A stretch of 11,164 nt of DNA. Origin: UBA6165 sp044233745 (GTDB taxonomy: Bacteria; Bacteroidota; Bacteroidia; Flavobacteriales_D; Crocinitomicaceae). Of this stretch, positions 6,871 through 11,164 are shown in pieces. The stretch spans positions 1 to 11,164 of the forward strand of contig JBIIJN010000079.1 of NCBI GenBank assembly GCA_044233745.1, written 5' to 3'. A model generated the notes under the pieces. The model had not been told where the DNA came from. It searched no databases and saw nothing but the letters and a program-made list of their open reading frames with translations. Position 1 is the stretch's first letter. The number at the start of each line of letters is the position of its first letter. Made by a program: the position numbers and the translations under genes.

Positions 6871-8997
6871 TTAATTCATCTCCGGCTTAGCCATCAAAAT
6901 CTTACGAGAAAGTTTCCATTTTTTCGTTTTAGGATCCTGACCCATCACTTTGAATTCAAGGATATCGCCTTCTTTAGCGAAATCTTCCATCTTTTCGATG
7001 CGGTCCCAAGAGAACTCAGAAACGTGAATCAATCCATCTGTGCCAGGTAGAATTTCAACAAACACACCGTAAGACTGAACCGATTTCACTTTCCCAGTGT
7101 AGGTCATGCCATCTTCTACAATCGGAGGGAAAGCGATCAAGCGAATTCTGCGAACGGCTTCTCTCATGTCATCAGCATTGTTCGACATGATTTGAACATT
7201 CCCTTCTCCTGTTGGCAATTCTTCGATGGTAATATTCGTATTGGTTTCTTTCTGAAGCGTTTGGATGATTTTTCCACCAGGTCCGATAATCGCACCAATC
7301 ATATCGTTTGGCACTGTAAATGCCTCGATGCGTGGTGTTTGTGGTTTCATGTCAGCATTTGGTTGCGCCAAACATTCTGTGATTTTACCCAAAATATGCA
7401 ATCTACCTGCTCTCGCTTGATTCAATGCGTTGGTCAAAACCTCATAAGGCAAACCATCTACTTTAATATCCATCTGGCAAGCTGTAATTCCTTTTGCTGT
7501 TCCGGTTACTTTAAAGTCCATATCGCCCAAGTGGTCTTCATCACCCAAAATGTCAGAAAGAATAGCAAATTCACCTTCTTCTGCAATCAAGCCCATGGCG
7601 ATACCAGAAACTGGAGATTTAATCGGAACACCACCGTCCATCAAGGCCAATGTACCCGCACAAACGGTTGCCATGGAAGATGAACCATTGGATTCTAAAA
7701 TATCAGAAACCAAACGAACGGTATATGGGAAATCAGATGGAATCATGCCTTTCAAAGCACGAAGCGCCAAGTTACCGTGACCAATCTCACGACGTGAAGT
7801 TCCTCTCAAAGGACGTGCTTCACCTGTAGAGAATGGCGGGAAGTTGTAGTGCAACATGAATTTGTCGTAGCCTTTAAACACCACGCCATCAATCATTTGC
7901 TCGTCCATTTTACCACCCAAAGTCAATGTTGTCAACGATTGTGTTTCACCACGTGTAAACAAAGCAGAACCGTGTACGATTGGCAAATAGTCAACTTCAC
8001 AAGCAATCGGTCTGATTTCGTCGAACTGACGACCATCCAAACGGATGCGTTCTTTTGTCATTACCGCACGAACGGCTTTTTTCTTAACACTTGAGAAATA
8101 AGCAGAAATCAATCCCCCTTTTTCAACTAGTTCTTCTTCAGCAAATTGTGCTTTCAACTCAGTTTTCACAGCGTCGAACAATTCAGCACGTTTTGCTTTA
8201 TCAGCCAATCCTTGACGTGCAACTTCTTTACATTTTTCTAGAGCAAATTCAGAAACACGAGCACGCAACTCTTCGTCGTGTGTTTCGTGGCTGTATTCTC
8301 TTTTTGGGTTTGCCGTTGGGATTTCTGCCGCCAATTCCAATTGGAATTTACACTGTTCGATAATTGCCGCGTGACCAATTTTAATAGCCTCAACCATCTC
8401 AGATTCAGAAACTTCGTCGAACTGACCTTCGATCATGTTCACGTCTTTTTCTGTACCAGCAATCATCATGTCCATATCCGCTTTTGCGATTTGCTCGTTG
8501 GTTGGATTCACAATCCATTCACCTTCTACTCGAGCCACGCGCACTTCAGACATTGGTCCGTTGAAAGGAATGTCTGAAATAGCAATTGCAGCCGATGCAG
8601 CCAAACCACACAAAGCATCTGGATTATTGATGCCATCATAAGACAACAATTGAATCATCAATTGCACTTCTGCGTGGAAATCATCTGGAAACAACGGACG
8701 TAGCGCTCGGTCAACCAAGCGCATTATTAGAATCTCCGCTTCAGATGGACGAGCTTCGCGGCGGAAGAATCCACCAGGAAAACGACCAGCAGCTGGATAT
8801 TTTTCACGGTAATCTACAGTCAACGGAAGGAAATCTACACCTTCTCTTGCATCGGGTGCTGCAACAACAGTAGCCAAAAGGACTGTATCGCCCATTCTTA
8901 CCGTTACTGCTCCGTCGGCCAATTTTGCCAATTTTCCTGTTTCGATGATAATTTCTTTACCACCGGTTAGGATTGTTTTTTTAATCACTTTACTCAT
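6871..8997 (-). CDS. pnp: Polyribonucleotide nucleotidyltransferase (PNPase)
   Basis: PNPase is a trimeric 3'-5' phosphorolytic exoribonuclease that degrades RNA to nucleoside diphosphates and can add tails. The 708-residue product is full length. The first RNase PH domain carries GGFFRREARPSEAE (75-88), with the conserved FFRR loop. An alpha-helical domain lies at about 245-310. The second RNase PH domain holds SNGSSS (436-441) and GDEDHLGDMDFK (485-496), where Asp486 and Asp492 match the E. coli catalytic aspartates in number. A KH domain with the GPGG loop (572-575) and an S1 domain (about 629-701, GVFVEILPGTDGLIHVSE) complete it. It lies downstream of rpsO in the usual order but is separated by a terminator, so it probably has its own promoter. 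The leader is A-rich with no clear Shine-Dalgarno sequence. Nothing is missing or odd. Confidence 0.98.
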   Translation of the reverse strand: MSKVIKKTILTGGKEIIIETGKLAKLADGAVTVRMGDTVLLATVVAAPDAREGVDFLPLTVDYREKYPAAGRFPGGFFRREARPSEAEILIMRLVDRALRPLFPDDFHAEVQLMIQLLSYDGINNPDALCGLAASAAIAISDIPFNGPMSEVRVARVEGEWIVNPTNEQIAKADMDMMIAGTEKDVNMIEGQFDEVSESEMVEAIKIGHAAIIEQCKFQLELAAEIPTANPKREYSHETHDEELRARVSEFALEKCKEVARQGLADKAKRAELFDAVKTELKAQFAEEELVEKGGLISAYFSSVKKKAVRAVMTKERIRLDGRQFDEIRPIACEVDYLPIVHGSALFTRGETQSLTTLTLGGKMDEQMIDGVVFKGYDKFMLHYNFPPFSTGEARPLRGTSRREIGHGNLALRALKGMIPSDFPYTVRLVSDILESNGSSSMATVCAGTLALMDGGVPIKSPVSGIAMGLIAEEGEFAILSDILGDEDHLGDMDFKVTGTAKGITACQMDIKVDGLPYEVLTNALNQARAGRLHILGKITECLAQPNADMKPQTPRIEAFTVPNDMIGAIIGPGGKIIQTLQKETNTNITIEELPTGEGNVQIMSNNADDMREAVRRIRLIAFPPIVEDGMTYTGKVKSVQSYGVFVEILPGTDGLIHVSEFSWDRIEKMEDFAKEGDILEFKVMGQDPKTKKWKLSRKILMAKPEMN

Positions 8998-9027
8998 AAC
9001 TTTTGTTTTTGTGTCTGCCCATTATAA

Positions 9028-9043
9028 CCCTGTGCTACATGGG
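9028..9043 (-). other. Small hairpin in the pnp leader
   Basis: On the transcribed strand CCC-A-TGT pairs with ACA-GGG around the loop AGC: six base pairs with one bulged base, ending 30 bases before the pnp start codon. pnp leaders in enterobacteria carry RNase III-cut hairpins used for autoregulation, but this one is small and may have no role. Confidence 0.25.
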
Positions 9044-9093
9044 ACTTGTTTTTATTTGTGTTTAATAATTCCAAAATGTCTAAAAAAAGAAAC

Positions 9094-9126
9094 AAAAAAG
9101 GGACAGTCGATCTAGTCGAATGTCCC
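9094..9126 (-). terminator. Rho-independent terminator between rpsO and pnp
   Basis: On the minus strand GGGACA pairs with TGTCCC, an inner TCGA/TCGA pair continues the stem past one mismatch, the loop is CTAGA and six T residues follow. It lies 27 bases after the rpsO stop. It should end many rpsO transcripts and limit read-through into pnp. Confidence 0.85.
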
Positions 9127-9153
9127 CTCTCCAATAAATTTCTCGAACAAAGA

Positions 9154-9423
9154 TTAACGACGTAATCCTAATTCTTTAACTATAGCACGGTATCTTTCGA
9201 TATCCTTCGCTTTCAAATAGTCTAGCAAACTTCTTCTTTTACCAACCAACAACTGCAAAGAACGCTGCGTTCTGTAGTCGTGGCGATTTTTCTTCAAGTG
9301 TTCAGTTAAGTTCTGAATTCTGAATGAAAATAAAGCAATTTGACCTTCGGCTGAACCAGTGTTCACAGCGCCTCCAGCGTGCTTTTCGAAAATTTCTTGT
9401 TTCTTTTCTGATGTTAAATACAT
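9154..9423 (-). CDS. rpsO: 30S ribosomal protein S15
   Basis: The 89-residue product has the standard S15 length. It shows the family hallmarks: NTGSAEGQIA at 21-30, the RHDYRTQRSL region before the 16S rRNA-binding helices, then LVGKRRSLLDYLKAKD and the LGLRR C-terminus. S15 binds the central domain of 16S rRNA early in assembly of the 30S subunit. An in-frame ATG lies 13 codons further up at 9462, but the start at 9423 gives the MYLTSEKKQEI beginning expected for the family, so the longer form is rejected. A TAATTTTG box at 9483-9490 gives a leader of about 55 bases. The gene is followed by a terminator and pnp, a widely conserved pairing. Confidence 0.98.
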   Translation of the reverse strand: MYLTSEKKQEIFEKHAGGAVNTGSAEGQIALFSFRIQNLTEHLKKNRHDYRTQRSLQLLVGKRRSLLDYLKAKDIERYRAIVKELGLRR

Positions 9424-9482
9424 GCCAATATTATTTAAATGATTTTTATGTAGTCGCTCCAAACTTTTTAGATTCGACGGCG

Positions 9483-9490
9483 CAAAATTA
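9483..9490 (-). promoter_or_regulatory. -7 box for rpsO
   Basis: On the minus strand this reads TAATTTTG followed by CGCC, a full match to TAnnTTTG, about 60 bases before the rpsO ATG. The same TTTGCGCC continuation occurs at the icmF box. Confidence 0.5.
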
Positions 9491-9532
9491 GTAAGTTTTT
9501 TGGATTGACTCTCGAAATGCTAAAAAAAGACC

Positions 9533-9540
9533 TACATTTA
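9533..9540 (+). promoter_or_regulatory. -7 box just before the lipoprotein gene
   Basis: TACATTTA, one base off TAnnTTTG, ends only 4 bases before the ATG at 9545. TTGAC lies at 9505-9509, 25 bases upstream of the box, somewhat farther than usual. A start site at or near the ATG would make the mRNA leaderless. Confidence 0.35.
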
Positions 9541-9544
9541 TGTC

Positions 9545-10207
9545 ATGAAAAATAGTCTTTGGTTCAATTTGACAATGATTTTAGTTATTTCTTTGGGATG
9601 CAGTTGGTCTGTCGCCAAACATGCTGAAAATCACGCGCCAAAGCAAACCTACGCCCAATTCAAAGATTCTGTGGCTGTTTTGCTTAAATCCATTGATGGA
9701 AATGATATAGAACAAAAGTCAAATCTGCTATACAATTTGATATCAGAAGGCTTAGTAGAACATTGGGTCGGCACGCCATGGGATTTTAACGGGACTACTC
9801 GAACGCCCAATCAGGGGCACATTGCTTGCGGCTATTTTGTGACCAACACTTTAAGCGACTTGGGTTTTGATATCCAAAGGATAAAATTAGCACAGGTAGC
9901 TTCATCAGAAATGATTAAAACACTGTGTATTGAAACCAAGTGGATCAGCGGATTCGACAATTTCAGTGCCTACATGAAGAAACAAAACAAAAATGCCATT
10001 TACATAGTTGGTCTCGATTTTCATACGGGGTTTGTCATTAAAAAAGGCGATGAAACTTATTTTTTCCACTCCAATTACATCCAAGCGGAAGGCGTGATTC
10101 TGGAACGCATTGAACAATCAAAAGCGCTCTTGAATAACCAAGCATTTTTTATTGGTAACTTGACTGAGAACAAAGAATTGCTAAGGGTTTGGGGAGTTTC
10201 TCGTTAA
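9545..10207 (+). CDS. Probable lipoprotein with NlpC/P60-like Cys/His layout
   Basis: The 220-residue product begins with Lys2, a hydrophobic stretch and a lipobox ending in ISLGC, so Cys19 is probably lipidated after export. The mature part contains GTPWDFNG (76-83), a GHIACGYF block with Cys95, then IYIVGLDFHTGFVI with His160, and FFHSN with His175. This order (GTPY/W-x-F-x-G, Cys-Gly-F/Y-V, His-x-G-x-V) copies the layout of NlpC/P60 papain-fold enzymes, which cleave peptidoglycan peptides or related amides. That is inference from motifs, because the usual DCSGF is here ACGYF and the glycan-binding parts are absent. The gene stands alone, is convergent with the broken toxin-antitoxin genes 10 bases beyond its stop, and has a promoter box almost at its start. 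It may be a Bacteroidota-specific hydrolase; an inactive relative is possible. Confidence 0.72.
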   Translation: MKNSLWFNLTMILVISLGCSWSVAKHAENHAPKQTYAQFKDSVAVLLKSIDGNDIEQKSNLLYNLISEGLVEHWVGTPWDFNGTTRTPNQGHIACGYFVTNTLSDLGFDIQRIKLAQVASSEMIKTLCIETKWISGFDNFSAYMKKQNKNAIYIVGLDFHTGFVIKKGDETYFFHSNYIQAEGVILERIEQSKALLNNQAFFIGNLTENKELLRVWGVSR

Positions 10208-10217
10208 AGATATGATG

Positions 10218-10304
10218 TTAATAACCGTCACCAAATCCACGTTTAAATTCATTCAACAATGGAAACAGTTCGACTTGCTCTTTGGATAAAATGTCAAGAT
10301 GCAT
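10218..10304 (-). pseudogene. Truncated AbiEii-like toxin gene, first 28 codons
   Basis: A frame starting with ATG at 10304 reads MHLDILSKEQVELFPLLNEF followed by KRGFGDGY and a TAA at 10220-10218. This matches my recollection of how AbiEii/AbiGii-family nucleotidyltransferase toxins (PF08843, type IV toxin-antitoxin) begin in Bacteroidota: a short MHxxxLxxEQxELLPLIxxF helix before the VGGTAIAL core. Here the reading breaks just before that core, so the catalytic part is gone. The ATG overlaps the stop of the antitoxin-like frame by 11 bases, the usual coupling in such pairs. The remainder was probably deleted, since the lipoprotein gene ends only 10 bases away. The fragment is too short to be sure without a search. 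Confidence 0.5.
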
Positions 10305-10558
10305 GTTTATAAGAAATTAAGTAGAATAAATTCAAAAATTCAGGTATATAATTCCCCTTCTGTCTTTCATCAAGACTTTCATACACACGACGCAACTCTT
10401 TGTAGCCGAGTACTTCATCAAGTTCTTTCACATCTTCCCAAGTGCCATAATTAAAAATAAATTCCACCAAAACCGCATTGGTGATTTCAGGAATTTTATC
10501 TGATTTTATGTACCAAAAAAAGATGAGGATTTTTCTCTATTAAGGCTGCTCGATCCAT
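10294..10558 (-). pseudogene. Frameshifted antitoxin-like gene (AbiE-type module)
   Basis: From ATG at 10558 the frame reads MDRAALIEKNPHLF and then hits a stop after 20 codons. Removing one T from the run of seven at 10515-10521 restores an 87-codon frame that continues WYIKSDKIPEITNAVLVEF and ends LFYLISYKHAS with TGA at 10296-10294. The joined protein has the HLFWYI start, the NYGTWEDVKEL centre and the aromatic LFYL end that I associate with small Bacteroidota antitoxin-like proteins encoded ahead of AbiEii toxins (DUF6922-like). The promoter box directly upstream and the overlap with the toxin fragment agree with that. The break could be a real mutation, a homopolymer sequencing error, or a slippage site. 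With the toxin truncated, genuine decay is the likeliest reading. Confidence 0.6.
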
Positions 10559-10562
10559 AGCA

Positions 10563-10570
10563 CAAATATA
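10563..10570 (-). promoter_or_regulatory. -7 box at the start of the broken antitoxin gene
   Basis: On the minus strand this reads TATATTTG, a full match to TAnnTTTG, ending 4 bases before the ATG at 10558. A leaderless transcript is implied. The promoter appears intact even though the genes behind it are not. Confidence 0.45.
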
Positions 10571-10632
10571 GTGGATTTTTAAAGATAAAAAGCGTGCCTT
10601 ATTCCAAATTGTCTGCTCTCATATTCACCCAT

Positions 10633-10668
10633 AAAAAAATGGGATTCATCCGAAGACAAACCCCATTT
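10633..10668 (-). terminator. Rho-independent terminator of the small gene at 10695-10892
   Basis: On the minus strand AAATGGG (10668-10662) pairs with CCCATTT (10643-10637), the loop holds a small inner TTC/GAA pair, and a T run follows to 10633. It lies 26 bases after the stop of the upstream small gene, which supports that gene being expressed. Confidence 0.72.
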
Positions 10669-10694
10669 CTGGAAGTATAAATTGGAAATTTATC

Positions 10695-10892
10695 CTAATT
10701 TAACGAAAGCGTGAACATCATTTCTTCACTTCTACCATTGCTGTTTTCAAAAACAATCATATCCATCAGCTGCGCAGCTTCGAATATTGATAATCCTGAT
10801 TGCTTGCCCATGGTACGGTGCATACGTAATTTGTTTTTTGCCGATTCTACTCTATTTACCGGCTTGAAATCGAAAAATATTGAGTTGTTCAT
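10695..10892 (-). CDS. Small hypothetical protein
   Basis: The product is 65 residues and I do not recognise it. It has no signal peptide or membrane segment. Residues 10-30 are basic (KPVNRVESAKNKLRMHRTMG), and the rest is a predicted helix with hydrophobic spacing (FEAAQLMDMIVF) and a short C-terminal strand (EEMMFTLSLN). AAAGG lies just before the ATG, one of the better ribosome-binding sites in the window. A terminator begins 26 bases after its stop. Both support a real single-gene transcript despite the short length. The opposite strand is open here as well (10711-10959), but that frame lacks comparable signals. It could be a small regulatory or DNA-binding protein, but nothing in the sequence shows it. 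Confidence 0.55.
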   Translation of the reverse strand: MNNSIFFDFKPVNRVESAKNKLRMHRTMGKQSGLSIFEAAQLMDMIVFENSNGRSEEMMFTLSLN

Positions 10893-11080
10893 ACCTTTAA
10901 GTTTTTTGAAGATACGCTCTTATACTCAGACACTTGTTCATAAGTTTCATGAAATTTAATTTTTTCTTGAAATTTTTATAGATTTGTTAACTGAATGCTG
11001 TTAAATACCTGAAAAACATATAATTACACTTATATTTCTTTTTCACTTTTTAGCTTCATTTTCTGAAATGATTAATTAAC

Positions 11081-11088
11081 TACATTTG
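11081..11088 (+). promoter_or_regulatory. -7 box for the gene at the right edge
   Basis: TACATTTG matches TAnnTTTG exactly, 24 bases before the ATG at 11113, giving a leader of about 20 bases. No clear TTG is present at -33. Confidence 0.5.
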
Positions 11089-11112
11089 TAAGCCTCAAAA
11101 AATGATAGTAAA

Positions 11113-11164
11113 ATGACTCAAAAAGAACTGGATTTCAACATCAACGAAGATTATATGAAACAGA
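11113..11164 (+). CDS. Start of an unidentified gene, cut by the window edge
   Basis: Seventeen codons are visible: MTQKELDFNINEDYMKQ. There is no signal peptide. A full -7 box lies 24 bases upstream, and the start overlaps the end of a four-codon upstream frame (ATG ATA GTA AAA TGA, 11102-11116) through ATGA. The D-F-N-x-N-E-D start faintly resembles carboxyltransferase subunits of acyl-CoA carboxylases in flavobacteria, but 17 residues cannot support an assignment. Confidence 0.55.
   Translation, partial: MTQKELDFNINEDYMKQ

Noticed and set aside
9022..9027. TTATAAT-like sequence in the pnp leader (minus strand) as a sigma-70 -10 box
   Set aside because: Bacteroidota primary promoters use TAnnTTTG, no -35/-33 partner is present, and the match is common in AT-rich DNA. 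The pnp promoter remains unlocated.
9424..9462. Longer rpsO frame beginning 13 codons upstream
   Set aside because: The extra residues do not belong to S15, and the shorter form gives the standard 89-residue length and N-terminus.
10711..10959. Plus-strand 82-codon frame opposite the small gene
   Set aside because: No upstream promoter box or terminator in its direction, whereas the minus-strand frame has both a ribosome site and a terminator.

Overview
The window looks like a chromosomal segment from a Bacteroidota bacterium, most likely order Flavobacteriales. This rests on four things: repeated TAnnTTTG-type -7 promoter boxes just upstream of genes, A-rich leaders with little Shine-Dalgarno sequence, moderately AT-rich DNA, and protein types common in that phylum (small outer-membrane beta-barrel proteins, IcmF, AbiE-like modules). 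No rRNA, tRNA, CRISPR array or intact mobile element is visible. Genus cannot be set from the sequence alone.

Layout, left to right. (1) 1-1537, minus strand: a three-gene operon. Transcription order is a YdjA-like nitroreductase (950-1537), a 149-residue protein with one C-terminal membrane segment whose start overlaps the nitroreductase stop by 16 bases, and a secreted beta-barrel protein that runs off the left edge. (2) 1538-1879: a gap with two palindromes, a weak promoter box and a 59-codon open stretch that directly follows the stop of the next gene in the same frame. It looks like the 3' remnant of a lost gene. (3) 1880-5305, minus: icmF, a fused B12-dependent acyl-CoA mutase with its own G-protein chaperone domain. 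(4) 5507-6655, plus: an MFS transporter divergent from icmF, with a promoter box almost touching its start codon. (5) 6656-9423: a possible small inverted-repeat element, a strong terminator, pnp (6871-8997, minus), a second terminator and rpsO (9154-9423, minus). This is the widespread rpsO-pnp order. (6) 9545-10207, plus: a probable lipoprotein with the Cys/His layout of NlpC/P60-like enzymes. (7) 10218-10570, minus: the wreck of an AbiE-type toxin-antitoxin module, with an antitoxin-like gene broken by one extra base in a T tract and a toxin gene cut to 28 codons. (8) 10695-10892, minus: a small unknown gene with its own terminator. (9) 11113 to the right edge, plus: the first 17 codons of an unknown gene behind a good promoter box.

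The window mixes housekeeping genes (rpsO, pnp), a metabolic enzyme (icmF) and small lineage-specific genes. Apart from the leftmost operon and rpsO-pnp, each gene appears to be its own transcription unit. The most notable points are the decayed toxin-antitoxin pair and the coding-like fragment behind icmF, neither of which would be found by searching for intact ATG-started frames. Three promoter boxes also lie so close to start codons that leaderless transcripts are likely. I found no clearly new multi-gene system.
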